A stretch of DNA of 64,000 bases from Bernardetia sp. MNP-M8 (GCF_037126285.1 NZ_CP147012.1:1798001-1862000); one strand, 5' to 3'; counted from the first letter of the stretch, positions 45,440 through 54,265 are shown. Notes: generated by a model not told the origin, from the sequence alone. Program-made: numbers and translations.

Positions 45440-45474
45440 AATAGTGAATCCTGTAAAGGTTCACTATTTTTTTT
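45440..45474 (+). terminator. Terminator of the decayed phosphatase gene
   Basis: AATAGTGAA (45440-45448) pairs with TTCACTATT (45460-45468), followed by a T run to 45474. Confidence 0.78.
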
Positions 45475-45611
45475 AAACACAAATCAAACATTACGAGTTA
45501 ACTTTCTTGATACATAATTTTATAGTTGTTTACTTTACATACTGTTTGAGTCCTCAAAAAAACTCTACCTATTCTATTTCATATTTTTATATTAAAACTC
45601 CTTATTTCCAA

Positions 45612-47516
45612 TTGAAGTCTATCCATTTTTTGCTTATCTTTCTCATTTCCTTTTTATTTGTTTCTTTTAGTTTTGCCCAAAAACGAGGAGAATATATGTA
45701 TCCTATCAATCCAAATACAACAAATTCGCTATCAGGTGGAATGGCAGAACTTCGTTCAAATCATTTTCACATGGGAATTGATGTAAGAACTAATAATCAA
45801 ATTGGTTTGCCTGTCCATGCAGCAGCTGATGGATATGTAGCTCGGGTAAAAGTAAAAGGTTCAGGCTACGGAAATGCCATTTATATCAAACATAAAAATG
45901 GAACAACTACACTTTATGGTCATTTGAGTGAATTTAATAAAGAAATTGCAGCTTATGTCAGAAAAATTCAATATCAACGAGAGAGTTTTGAAGTAGATTT
46001 ATATCTTTCGCCCTCTCAATTTCCAGTCAAAAAAGGAGAAATTATAGCTCTTTCTGGAAATAGCGGTTCATCTGGAGGTCCTCATGTACACTTCGAAATT
46101 CGTGATGCAGGCGAGCGAGCTTTGAACCCTTTAGATTATGGCTTTGATGAAATTAAAGACAATATCGCACCAATTATGGATAGAGTAGCTTTTATTCCAT
46201 TAGAAAAAAATGCAATGATAAGAGGAGAGTATAATAGAGAAATTGTGGGAGCTTATTCAACAGGAAAAAACAAATATGGTTTACGAGTTCCTAAAATGAC
46301 AGCTTACGGATTGATAGGATTAGAAATTGATGCAAAAGACAAAGCTGATGAAGTTTACTTTAGTTATGGAATGGATGAAATTGAAGTTTTTGTAAATGAA
46401 AAACAGACTTTTAAGGTTCATTTTGATAGAATTTCGTTTGCCAATCAAAGGCACATGAATAATTATATGAATTATGAATACTATGTCAAGACAAGAAAAA
46501 GATACAGAAAATGTTATGTACCTGATGGTGGAGAACATTTACATTTTTACGCAGCTTCTAAAAATAAAGGGAAATTATTTATAGAAGATGGCAAAACCTA
46601 TCAAGTCAGAATCCGAATGACTGATGCTTATGGCAATGAATCAAATACAGAATTTGAAATTGTGGGTGATAAAAATCAAAAAGCAGTCAAAAATTATCCT
46701 GTAAAACTCAATGATTATAAGATTGAAGATAATTATATGATTTTTAATGCACTGACTTCTGATAAACAACAAGAAGCAGAAGTTTGTGTATCCCATTTAG
46801 CTTATAAAATCAAACCTCAATTTGAAGTAGGAAGCACAGGAACATTTTTTTGGGATTTGAGAACAGGCTTACCTGATTCTTTGGTGTTGCCAAATGGAAC
46901 AACCATTTATCCAAATATAAAAGCACAAGTTCCTTCAAATACTAATTTTTCTTTCTATCATAAAGATTTTGATATTTACTTTCCAAGTGGAGCATTATAC
47001 GACACTACTTATTTAGCTTTTCAAACAAAAGAAAATTATCTCAATACAGAAGATTTTGTGATTGACCATTCTGATTTGGCTCTTCAAAAATATATTACTG
47101 TCAAATTAAAACCTAAAAATCCTTCTTCTATCAAAAATAAATCAAAAGTTCATGCCTATGCTGTTTATGGAAGAAGTTTGGGCTTTGCTGGTGGAAAGTG
47201 GAAAGGCGATATTTTTGAGTTCAAAACTCGTAATTTAGGAACATTTCGCTTAGTAGAAGATGACGATAAGCCAAATATTAGAATTACTCGTAAGAATTCG
47301 AAGAGTATAATTTGCAAAATTTCTGATAGTCGTTCTGGAATAGACTCTTTTCGTGCAACAATTGATGGAAAGTGGCTTTTAATGAATTTTGATGCAAAAA
47401 CAGCTTCACTGACTTCTGAAATGTCTGACCAAATGGAAAACTTGAAAGGCGAATTTGTATTGACAGTTACTGATAATGCAGGAAATAAAGAGGTTTATAC
47501 AACTACAATTTACTAG
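45612..47516 (+). CDS. Secreted M23-family peptidase, TTG start
   Basis: About 634 residues. The first in-frame TTG at 45612 gives a perfect Sec signal peptide (MKSIHFLLIFLISFLFVSFS ending FAQ). An earlier TTG at 45507 would add 35 residues before it, and no ATG exists upstream of the signal. The zinc ligands of the LytM fold are His53 and Asp57 (HFHMGIDVRT), and the HxH in PHVHFEIRDAG. The peptidase core spans about 40-185; the rest (about 450 residues) is beta-rich with several Ig-like stretches and no known family. It probably trims cell-wall or surface peptides from the periplasm. Confidence 0.87.
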   Translation: MKSIHFLLIFLISFLFVSFSFAQKRGEYMYPINPNTTNSLSGGMAELRSNHFHMGIDVRTNNQIGLPVHAAADGYVARVKVKGSGYGNAIYIKHKNGTTTLYGHLSEFNKEIAAYVRKIQYQRESFEVDLYLSPSQFPVKKGEIIALSGNSGSSGGPHVHFEIRDAGERALNPLDYGFDEIKDNIAPIMDRVAFIPLEKNAMIRGEYNREIVGAYSTGKNKYGLRVPKMTAYGLIGLEIDAKDKADEVYFSYGMDEIEVFVNEKQTFKVHFDRISFANQRHMNNYMNYEYYVKTRKRYRKCYVPDGGEHLHFYAASKNKGKLFIEDGKTYQVRIRMTDAYGNESNTEFEIVGDKNQKAVKNYPVKLNDYKIEDNYMIFNALTSDKQQEAEVCVSHLAYKIKPQFEVGSTGTFFWDLRTGLPDSLVLPNGTTIYPNIKAQVPSNTNFSFYHKDFDIYFPSGALYDTTYLAFQTKENYLNTEDFVIDHSDLALQKYITVKLKPKNPSSIKNKSKVHAYAVYGRSLGFAGGKWKGDIFEFKTRNLGTFRLVEDDDKPNIRITRKNSKSIICKISDSRSGIDSFRATIDGKWLLMNFDAKTASLTSEMSDQMENLKGEFVLTVTDNAGNKEVYTTTIY

Positions 47517-47624
47517 AAAATCATTATTTTGTCTTTCTCAAAAAAACATTCACATCCTAATTTGTTTTAATAGAATAGAATCATACACATTTTTTAGAAA
47601 CAACTCTTTAATCAGAAAAATAAA

Positions 47625-48269
47625 ATGGGAAAAACAGCCGTAATTGCAGGAAGTACAGGACTTATCGGACAACAGCTTATCAAACACCTTTCAGAAGATA
47701 ATCGATATGATAAAATTTTGGCTCTCACTCGCAAAGCAAAAGCATCCGATTTGCCAAAGGTAGAATATGTAGTTGTAGATTTTGATCATTTACCTATTTA
47801 TCAAAAAGAAATAAATGGTGATGATGCCTTTTGTGCATTAGGAACAACACGTCAAAAAGCAGGAAGCAAAGAAGCATTTTACAAGGTTGATTACACCTAT
47901 ATTTGGGAATTTGGGCGTATAATGGCACAAAATCAAGCTCAATCTTTTACTTTAGTCTCATCAATGGGAGCAGATAAAGATTCTTTTTTTTATTATAATG
48001 AAGTAAAAGGAAAAATTGAAGATTCTATTTCTCAATTAGATTTTGAAAAAATAACGATTGTTCGTCCTTCACTTTTATTAGGAGATAGAGAAGAGGAACG
48101 CTTGGGAGAAGGAATTGCACAAACTTTTTCTAAACTTTTTAGTCCGATTATTCCAGCAAAATACGATGGAATTGAGGCTTCACAAGTTGCAAAAGCAATG
48201 ATAAAAGCTGCCAATGATGGAAAGAACGAATTAGAAATTATTGAGAATGATGAATTGCAGAAGATGTGA
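47625..48269 (+). CDS. NAD(P)-binding atypical SDR (TIP30/HTATIP2-like)
   Basis: 214 residues. Rossmann motif AVIAGSTGLIGQQLIKHL at the start. Further blocks are DDAFCALGTTRQKAGSKEAF, FTLVSSMGADKDSFFYYNEV (Ser and Tyr/Lys area) and TIVRPSLLLGDREEERLGEG. This is the atypical short-chain dehydrogenase subgroup of HTATIP2 and similar oxidoreductases. A substrate cannot be named. Cytoplasmic, short, single gene; the convergent terminator at 48296 ends it. Confidence 0.87.
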   Translation: MGKTAVIAGSTGLIGQQLIKHLSEDNRYDKILALTRKAKASDLPKVEYVVVDFDHLPIYQKEINGDDAFCALGTTRQKAGSKEAFYKVDYTYIWEFGRIMAQNQAQSFTLVSSMGADKDSFFYYNEVKGKIEDSISQLDFEKITIVRPSLLLGDREEERLGEGIAQTFSKLFSPIIPAKYDGIEASQVAKAMIKAANDGKNELEIIENDELQKM

Positions 48270-48295
48270 TTTTGTTTTTTATAGACGAAGTAATT

Positions 48296-48320
48296 ACCCA
48301 CGAATAAATTCGTGGGTTTT
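48296..48320. terminator. Bidirectional terminator between the SDR and zinc-finger genes
   Basis: ACCCACGAAT (48296-48305) and ATTCGTGGGT (48308-48317) are exact complements separated by AA, followed by TTT. Convergent genes on both sides. Confidence 0.8.
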
Positions 48321-48329
48321 ATTTGGTTA

Positions 48330-49055
48330 TCAGCTTATTGTTTTAGGTTTGTAATATCCATCTCTTTTTTTGTCTATACTTCCTCCATCATATCCACAAA
48401 TTCCAGCTCTAGGTGAATTGACTATTTTAGTTTTTGCATAATCATCAAAATCCTCACACTCTTTAGCATGTTCTTTAGAACATTTTTTACAAAAATATCC
48501 ATCTTTATAATCGTAATCGATATCAACTAAACAAATTTCTCTTGCATATTCTTTCTTACACATTGTACAAACAATAGGTAAAGGTTCATTACGAGAGATT
48601 AATTTGATTTTTTTCTTCTGTTTTGGCAAAATATATTCATTTACAAATTTGACTTTCAAATAAGTAGTCGAACCAAAATCGTATTCATAGTCCATAATCA
48701 GTCCCTTTTCATATATATCTGAGAGAGGAGTCTTCATGGATTGTGAATCATAATCAGCATCCATTATACTAATACCTGATTTTGTTCTAAAACTACTCAT
48801 ATGTCCACAACACTCTACCCAAATATCTCTCAAGAAAACATCTAAGGTAGTAAAGCTAACTTTACTTTCTATAATTATTACCAAAAACATTTCATCTGCT
48901 GTTATAGAAATTTGATAATAAGTATCTGTACTTTTTGTATCATAATTTATCTCTTTTTCCATCTTTTTAAGATGAGAGGATATATGCTTTGTTATTCCTT
49001 GTTTGCTTACTATTTCATTGCAGTAGAAGCAAACGCCTTCTGATTTTAATGCCAT
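48330..49055 (-). CDS. Zinc-finger protein with pRiA4b ORF-3-like core
   Basis: 241 residues. A C2H2-like finger opens it (CFYCNEIVSKQGITKHISSH, Cys/Cys/His/His). The central part has YYQISITADEMFLVIIIESK, LDVFLRDIWVECCGHMSSF and MDYEYDFGSTTYLKVKF, whose pattern (LxxxLRxIWxxCCGH, then YEYDFG) matches the fold of plasmid pRiA4b ORF-3/IS1096 TnpR-type proteins. A second zinc module follows (CTMCKKEYAREIC and CKKCSKEH). Function unknown. The two zinc motifs suggest nucleic-acid or protein binding. Not associated with a transposase here. Confidence 0.72.
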   Translation of the reverse strand: MALKSEGVCFYCNEIVSKQGITKHISSHLKKMEKEINYDTKSTDTYYQISITADEMFLVIIIESKVSFTTLDVFLRDIWVECCGHMSSFRTKSGISIMDADYDSQSMKTPLSDIYEKGLIMDYEYDFGSTTYLKVKFVNEYILPKQKKKIKLISRNEPLPIVCTMCKKEYAREICLVDIDYDYKDGYFCKKCSKEHAKECEDFDDYAKTKIVNSPRAGICGYDGGSIDKKRDGYYKPKTIS

Positions 49056-49119
49056 AATTTTATTTCTTATAGTGAAAATACTATTCGCACCTTGAAAAGT
49101 ACGTTACATTTTTTATATC

Positions 49120-49140
49120 TTCTCACGCTAAAGCGTAAGC
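49120..49140. repeat. Short hairpin at the end of the thioredoxin-NHL gene
   Basis: ACGCT-AA-AGCGT (49125-49136) flanked by matching GC-rich bases. It begins at the stop codon of the minus-strand gene and may be a dispersed repeat or weak terminator. Confidence 0.4.
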
Positions 49141-50762
49141 TACAAAATCACTTCTTTTTCAAAAGTCTTTGTATTTACTCTCAAAATTTGATGATTATTT
49201 GTATCGGAAATATATAAATAATTTCCAATTAAAAGAACATCATTTGGCTCTGAAAGTCCACTTATTAACGTTTTAACTCTATTTTTTTCTAAGTCTAAAA
49301 CTTTTATTTTTCCATTATAGGTATCAGCAATATAAACTTCATTTTTTGTGTAAAAAACTCCTATTGGATGCTGTAAAACTGCTTTTTGTGCTGTTCCATC
49401 TGTATCTCCAAAATCAAAAAGTCCTGAACCTACAAGCGTTCTGACTTCTTTTTTCTGTAAATCTACCTGACGAATCGCACTCGCTTCTGCATCAGCTACA
49501 TACAAGAAATTCTCAAACTGTGTAAGTCCACTTGGTTGATTAAAGGCTACCTTTTTAAAATCATCACCATCTGTGAGCTGTTCTCTTCCACTTCCTGCAA
49601 AACGTTCAGTTTTGTAATCCTGCAAGTTCATTTTCAAAATTTGATGATTTCCTGCATTAGCGATATACATTGTATTTGGGTATTTTTTATCGATAAGCAA
49701 ATCCCAAGGCGAATTCGGATTTACATTTTCTCCCCATTTTTTGTCTCCAAAATAATAACTTGTTTCACCTGTTCCACTGATGGTCTTGACTATTTTATTT
49801 ATTAAATCAGCTTCTTTGATTACATTATTTTTTGTGTCAGCAATATATAATTTTTCTCCATTTTGAGAAAGAGCCAGTCCATGAGGTTCATAAAAAGTAG
49901 CTTCTTCAAAATTTCCATCTGTGTTTCCTTTTTTACCATTTCCAATAGTCTCTAAAACTTTGCCTTTCAAATTTATTTTTAAAACCCTATTATTTCCACT
50001 ATCAGCAATCCAAAAAATAGGTTCATTTTCATTGCTATCATTTTCTGCTGTTGCTTCTATTATTTTTGAAGGAAACATAAGTTCTTTTTCCTCTACTTGA
50101 GCAAGCTGAAATTCAAATTTTTGCGTATTTAGTTCTGCTTTGTGTTTTTCTTTTAAAGCTAATATTTGATTGCGAGCATCTTCATAAAATGATTCTCCTG
50201 CACGTTGCCAAACAACTTTTCCAGTCGGCGAAATAAGTGTAATAGTAGGCCAAGCACGAATTCCATAGTTCTGCCAAACTTTCATATCTGCATCATTAAC
50301 AACAGGATGATGAACTCCAAATTTTAAGGCAGCTTGACGAATGCGTTGTGTAGATTGTTCTGCACTAAATTTTGCTGAATGAATACCAATAACGACAAGT
50401 TGATTTTCAAATTCTTTTTCTAATTTCTCAAGGTTTGGAATAATATGTTGGCAATTGATACAACCAAATGTCCAAAAATCTAATAAAACTATTTTTCCTT
50501 TAAAGTCTGCTAATTTATACGATTTTTCAGTATTTACCCAGCCAAATTCTGTATCAATTTCGGGGGCAGTAGTCGGAGGAACAACCATATATTTTGGATT
50601 AATTTTGATTACTTTTTTTTCTGATTTGTCTTTATTGAGTTCATTTGCCGAACTAGATTTTTCATTGCAAGATGTAAAGGAAAAAATGAGTAAAAGAGAA
50701 AAAAGTAAGATTTTTATGCCGTTGGATGGAACACCAACCACGGCGAGTTTATAATTTTTCAT
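49140..50762 (-). CDS. Thioredoxin-fold plus NHL-propeller lipoprotein (NHLRC2-like)
   Basis: 540 residues. A lipobox FSFTSC (Cys32) makes it a lipoprotein. The thioredoxin domain (about 65-190) contains the CxxC motif at Cys101-Cys104 (WTFGCINCQHIIP). From about 230 to the end come five or six NHL repeats (SGNNRVLKINLKGKVLETIG, ADTKNNVIKEAD, DTYNGKIKVLDLEKNRVKTL). This is the bacterial NHLRC2 architecture, thought to act in thiol redox or signalling. Odd: the signal-peptide n-region LAVVGVPSNGIKI matches a dispersed repeat at 50718-50744, so its start has acquired a repeat insert. Location: periplasmic side of a membrane. Confidence 0.85.
   Translation of the reverse strand: MKNYKLAVVGVPSNGIKILLFSLLLIFSFTSCNEKSSSANELNKDKSEKKVIKINPKYMVVPPTTAPEIDTEFGWVNTEKSYKLADFKGKIVLLDFWTFGCINCQHIIPNLEKLEKEFENQLVVIGIHSAKFSAEQSTQRIRQAALKFGVHHPVVNDADMKVWQNYGIRAWPTITLISPTGKVVWQRAGESFYEDARNQILALKEKHKAELNTQKFEFQLAQVEEKELMFPSKIIEATAENDSNENEPIFWIADSGNNRVLKINLKGKVLETIGNGKKGNTDGNFEEATFYEPHGLALSQNGEKLYIADTKNNVIKEADLINKIVKTISGTGETSYYFGDKKWGENVNPNSPWDLLIDKKYPNTMYIANAGNHQILKMNLQDYKTERFAGSGREQLTDGDDFKKVAFNQPSGLTQFENFLYVADAEASAIRQVDLQKKEVRTLVGSGLFDFGDTDGTAQKAVLQHPIGVFYTKNEVYIADTYNGKIKVLDLEKNRVKTLISGLSEPNDVLLIGNYLYISDTNNHQILRVNTKTFEKEVIL
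50718..50744. repeat. Dispersed 27-nt repeat inside the signal peptide of the thioredoxin-NHL gene
   Basis: GCCGTTGGATGG...CAACCACGGC, with palindromic ends GCCGT/ACGGC. On the minus strand it matches the copy at 32348-32374 at 21 of 27 positions and encodes AVVGVPSNG. Confidence 0.6.
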
Positions 50763-50886
50763 TGAATTGGTGTTTTGGTATATTAAAAGGAATTAGGATT
50801 TTATTTTATAAAAAAAGGAAAAGGCAAGCCTTTTCCCTACAAATTTGAAATACAATTATTCATTTCTGAGTAAATGAACACACATT

Positions 50887-51456
50887 TTATAATTTCTCTG
50901 CAATTTCCATTGGGTTTACTCTTGAATTATAAAACTGAACTGTTTTTCCGTCTTCACTCACAATATATTTACAGAAATTCCAAGAAGGCTCTTCACCTGC
51001 TTTTTCTACTAACCACGTATATAATGGCGCACGGTCATCTCCTGTAACAGAAATTTTTGAGAACATATCAAAATCTGCATTGAACTTTGTCGAACAAAAT
51101 TCTTTAATCTCTTCATTTGACCCTGGTTCTTGTCCCCCAAAATTGTTAGCAGGAAAACCCAAAACTGTTACTTTGTCACTGTATTTTTCTTTTACGTTTT
51201 GTAAATCTTCATATTGAGGAGTAAAACCACATTTTGAAGCTACATTAACAATCATTAATTTTTTACCTTGGTATTGTGATAAATCAACTTCGTTTCCGTC
51301 GATATCTTTTACTTTAAATTCATAAATTGTTTTTGCTGAAGTTGGATTTGTAGTCGTCATATCTGATGCATTTGAGGTTTTTGGAGAATTATTGCAGCTT
51401 GCTAAAAATAAAATTAGTGAGCTTAAAAGGAATAAATTAGAAAATAGAATTTTCAT
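50887..51456 (-). CDS. Cysteine glutathione peroxidase-family lipoprotein
   Basis: 189 residues from ATG 51456; an earlier Met would put 34 residues ahead of the signal. Lipobox LASC (Cys21). Peroxidase catalytic residues: Cys76 in NVASKCGFTPQY (a Cys rather than Sec), Gln109 in NFGGQEPGS and Trp159 in PSWNFCKYIV. Cys121 in EFCSTKF sits at the usual resolving position of thioredoxin-dependent members, so the reductant is probably a thioredoxin rather than glutathione, which fits a bacillithiol organism. It reduces hydrogen peroxide or lipid hydroperoxides at the outer or periplasmic membrane face. Confidence 0.93.
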   Translation of the reverse strand: MKILFSNLFLLSSLILFLASCNNSPKTSNASDMTTTNPTSAKTIYEFKVKDIDGNEVDLSQYQGKKLMIVNVASKCGFTPQYEDLQNVKEKYSDKVTVLGFPANNFGGQEPGSNEEIKEFCSTKFNADFDMFSKISVTGDDRAPLYTWLVEKAGEEPSWNFCKYIVSEDGKTVQFYNSRVNPMEIAEKL

Positions 51457-51632
51457 ATCTTTAAAATTGGGTGGAATAAATGAATATGGTTTACCTGCTA
51501 AACGTTTGAATAGATTTGAATGTTTATTTTTCAAGATGAGATTTAGAAAATATAACACATAAAAAAACCATCCTTCATCAAAAAGAATGGTTCTACTTTA
51601 AACTCTAATAATTTGTATTTTCAATTATAAAT

Positions 51633-52142
51633 TTAATGAGGCAAACGTTCTCTCAAAAATCCATACGTCCAAGTTCCGAAAATAGCACTCAGAAGTGTAA
51701 TCAAAACCACTGTTGCACCTGTACCTATTTGAGCAAACAAAGGACCTGGACATGCGCCTGTCATTGCCCAACCCAAGCCAAAAATAAGTCCTCCATAGAT
51801 TTGCCCTTTGTTAAATACTTTATCTTTAAAGACTATTTTCTCGCCTGATAAAGTCTTGATATTAAATTTTTTGATGATAAAAACAGAAAGCATTCCTACC
51901 AAAATAGCTGTTCCGATAACACCATACATGTGGAAAGATTCTAAACGAAACATTTCTTGTATTCTGAACCAACTAATTATTTCAGCTTTGACAAAGACAA
52001 TTCCGAAGGCAATACCAACAAGTAAATATTTAAAATTATGATACCATTTTTCTGTTTTATCACTTTCATTGACACAAATAGCATCCTTTCGGCGAGTTGT
52101 GTCTGCTATCGTTTTCTGAAATGGCAGTGTTTGATTTTTCAT
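51633..52142 (-). CDS. YeeE/YedE-type membrane protein, second copy
   Basis: 169 residues with about four membrane helices. Sulfur-transport signature with the conserved Cys in WAMTGACPGPLFAQIG near residue 130 (loop-buried Cys typical of thiosulfate transporters). It follows the first YeeE-type gene by 70 bp on the same strand, in the operon with the CstB-like enzyme. The two halves probably form one channel for thiosulfate or related sulfur species. Longer N-terminal cytoplasmic part (1-40). Confidence 0.85.
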   Translation of the reverse strand: MKNQTLPFQKTIADTTRRKDAICVNESDKTEKWYHNFKYLLVGIAFGIVFVKAEIISWFRIQEMFRLESFHMYGVIGTAILVGMLSVFIIKKFNIKTLSGEKIVFKDKVFNKGQIYGGLIFGLGWAMTGACPGPLFAQIGTGATVVLITLLSAIFGTWTYGFLRERLPH

Positions 52143-52212
52143 TCGTATTATTTTTATCAGATAAGAAATACTTTTTGTAAAGATTGTAAAGGGATATAAA
52201 TAAACACATTTT

Positions 52213-52776
52213 TTATAATGATAAAATTAAAGGCAAAATCCAGTTTGCCATAATGAATCCTCCTATCATAAAACAACAAGTGGCTACAAAAGAAGGAAAT
52301 TGAAAGGTAGACATTCCCATAATGGCATGTCCACTTGTGCACCCACCTGCATACCGAGTTCCGAAGCCTACCAAAAAACCTCCTACTACCATCAATAAAA
52401 ATCCTTTAAGTGTAAAAAAACTATCCCAATTCATAATATCTAAAGGAACAAGGTTTGAATAATCTATAATCCCGTAAGTAGTTAAATCTGCTTGTAAAGT
52501 TGCTGCAATCTGAACATCATTTGGATTTGATAAAAAATTGGCTGCAATCATTCCACCTAAAAGAATTCCTACTACAAAAAACAAATTCCATATTTCTTTT
52601 TTCCATTCATATTGAAAAAATGGAATTTTGGCAGGAATACACATCGCACAAACATGGCGCAACGAAGAACTAATTCCAAAAGATTTATTACCTATTATTA
52701 AAAGTGTAGGCACAGTTAAGCCTACCAAAATACCTGCCACGTACCAAGACCATGGCTGTGTTATAAATTCTATCAT
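52213..52776 (-). CDS. YeeE/YedE-type membrane protein, first copy
   Basis: 187 residues with about five helices (SWYVAGILVGLTVPTLLII, LFFVVGILLGGMIAANFL and others). The family Cys lies in GFGTRYAGGCTSGHAIMG, the conserved signature region. A second Cys pair is in HVCAMCIPAKIP. Known members move thiosulfate into the cell (TsuA-like). It lies 67 bp behind the persulfide dioxygenase gene, so the transporter probably feeds sulfur into, or exports products from, that reaction. Direction and cargo not proven. Confidence 0.85.
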   Translation of the reverse strand: MIEFITQPWSWYVAGILVGLTVPTLLIIGNKSFGISSSLRHVCAMCIPAKIPFFQYEWKKEIWNLFFVVGILLGGMIAANFLSNPNDVQIAATLQADLTTYGIIDYSNLVPLDIMNWDSFFTLKGFLLMVVGGFLVGFGTRYAGGCTSGHAIMGMSTFQFPSFVATCCFMIGGFIMANWILPLILSL

Positions 52777-52792
52777 TTTTTATTTTTTATAT

Positions 52793-52826
52793 AAACCTAT
52801 AAGGTTTTCAAAAACCTTATAGGTTT
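52793..52826. repeat. Perfect 16-bp-arm palindrome inside the sulfur operon
   Basis: AAACCTATAAGGTTTT (52793-52808) and AAAACCTTATAGGTTT (52811-52826) are exact complements. It separates the dioxygenase gene from the first YeeE gene. It may set relative expression or be a dispersed palindrome; no clear T-tract on the minus strand. Confidence 0.6.
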
Positions 52827-52843
52827 GGCACCTGAGAAAAAAT

Positions 52844-54265
52844 CTATTTAGAAAGTGTTTTGCTCTGACACACAAAATTTGAAGTAGGGATAGCTTCTTG
52901 TTTTTGGATTTGTCCAAAACCACCTTCAATTTCTGTAAAATTACGGTAACCCCTTGCTTGCAAAATACTAGCAGCAATCATAGAGCGATAACCACCTGCA
53001 CAGTGCATAAAGAAATGTTCATCTGGATTAATATCTCTTACCCACTCATTAATAAAATCTAACGGTTTATTATACGCTTCTTCTACGTGTTGGGCTGCAT
53101 ATTCACTCTCTTTTCTGACATCAACAACTTTGCTTGTTTCTTTATCAAATTTTTGAGCAAACTCTTCAGGAGCAATTCTATCAATTGTATCAATTTCTTT
53201 TCCTGCTGCTTTCCATTCTGCAAAACTACCTTTGAGGTAACCCAAAACATTATCAAAACCTACTCTGCTAAGTCTAATAATTGTTTCTTCTTCTCTTCCT
53301 TCGTCTGTGATGAGCAAAATAGGTTGTTGTACATCCATAATCATCGCACCTACCCAAGGCGCAAAACCTCCATCAATTCCGATATTGATAGATTGTGGTA
53401 CAAAACCTTGATAAAACTCTTTTGGGTTACGTGTATCCAAAATAAGCGCACCACTTTCCTCAGCTGCTACTTCAAAAGCATTTGGTTCTAACGCCTGTTT
53501 ACCTTTTTTCATAACATCGTCCAAACTATCATAGCCTTTTTTGTTCATGGCTACGTTCATTCCAAAATAAGCAGGAGCTGGTAAAAGTCCATCTGTAACT
53601 TCATTTACAAATTCTTGTTCTGTCATGTCTGCACGAAGGGCATAATTGAGTTTCTTCTGCTCTCCGATAGTAGAAACTGTTTCTTTACTCATATTCTTTC
53701 CACACGCACTACCTGCGCCATGTGCAGGATAAACGATAGTTTCGTCTGGCAAAGTCATGATTTTATCTCTTAACGAATGAAAAAGAGTTGCTGCTAATTG
53801 CTCTTGTGTCATGTGAGCTGCTTTTTGAGCCAAATCTGGGCGACCTACATCGCCAATAAAAAGTGTATCACCTGAGAAAATAGCATGTTCTTTTCCATTT
53901 TCATCTAAAAGCAAATAGGTTGTACTTTCCATCGTATGCCCTGGTGTATGAAGAGCTTTGATAGTAATATTTCCTACTTTGAATGTCTGTCCGTCTTCTG
54001 CAATGATAGCATCAAATTCGGGTTGTGCTGTCGCACCATAAATGATTGGTGCACCTGTCTTTTTAGATAAATCTAAATGTCCTGAAACAAAGTCTGCATG
54101 AAAATGTGTTTCGAAAACATACTTAAGTTTGACATCATCTTTTGCTAAGCGATCAAGATAGGGTTGCACTTCACGAAGTGGGTCAATAATGGCAGCCTCG
54201 CCATTTGAAGTAATATAATATGCACCTTGTGCCAAACAGCCTGTATAAATTTGTTCTATGTTCAT
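52844..54265 (-). CDS. CstB-like persulfide dioxygenase: MBL fold + pseudo-rhodanese + rhodanese
   Basis: 473 residues. The metallo-beta-lactamase part (1-240) has THFHADFVSGH (His54, His56, Asp58, His63), HTPGHT (His110), SGDTLFIGDV (Asp133) and YPAHGAG (His182), as in ETHE1-type Fe(II) dioxygenases. A rhodanese-like middle domain (about 265-355) has Asp321 where the Cys should be. The last domain (about 365-460) keeps the active Cys422 in HCAGGYRS. This three-part layout is that of staphylococcal CstB, which oxidises persulfides, including bacillithiol persulfide, to sulfite/thiosulfate. First gene of an operon with two YeeE-type channels. Confidence 0.93.
   Translation of the reverse strand: MNIEQIYTGCLAQGAYYITSNGEAAIIDPLREVQPYLDRLAKDDVKLKYVFETHFHADFVSGHLDLSKKTGAPIIYGATAQPEFDAIIAEDGQTFKVGNITIKALHTPGHTMESTTYLLLDENGKEHAIFSGDTLFIGDVGRPDLAQKAAHMTQEQLAATLFHSLRDKIMTLPDETIVYPAHGAGSACGKNMSKETVSTIGEQKKLNYALRADMTEQEFVNEVTDGLLPAPAYFGMNVAMNKKGYDSLDDVMKKGKQALEPNAFEVAAEESGALILDTRNPKEFYQGFVPQSINIGIDGGFAPWVGAMIMDVQQPILLITDEGREEETIIRLSRVGFDNVLGYLKGSFAEWKAAGKEIDTIDRIAPEEFAQKFDKETSKVVDVRKESEYAAQHVEEAYNKPLDFINEWVRDINPDEHFFMHCAGGYRSMIAASILQARGYRNFTEIEGGFGQIQKQEAIPTSNFVCQSKTLSK

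Noticed and set aside
52793-52826. Classical terminator inside the sulfur operon
   Set aside because: No T-run follows the hairpin on the minus strand, so it is listed as a repeat.
53087-53491. Plus-strand frame of 134 codons
   Set aside because: It lies entirely opposite the CstB-like gene and is Cys/Phe-rich, as expected for the reverse complement of a coding sequence.
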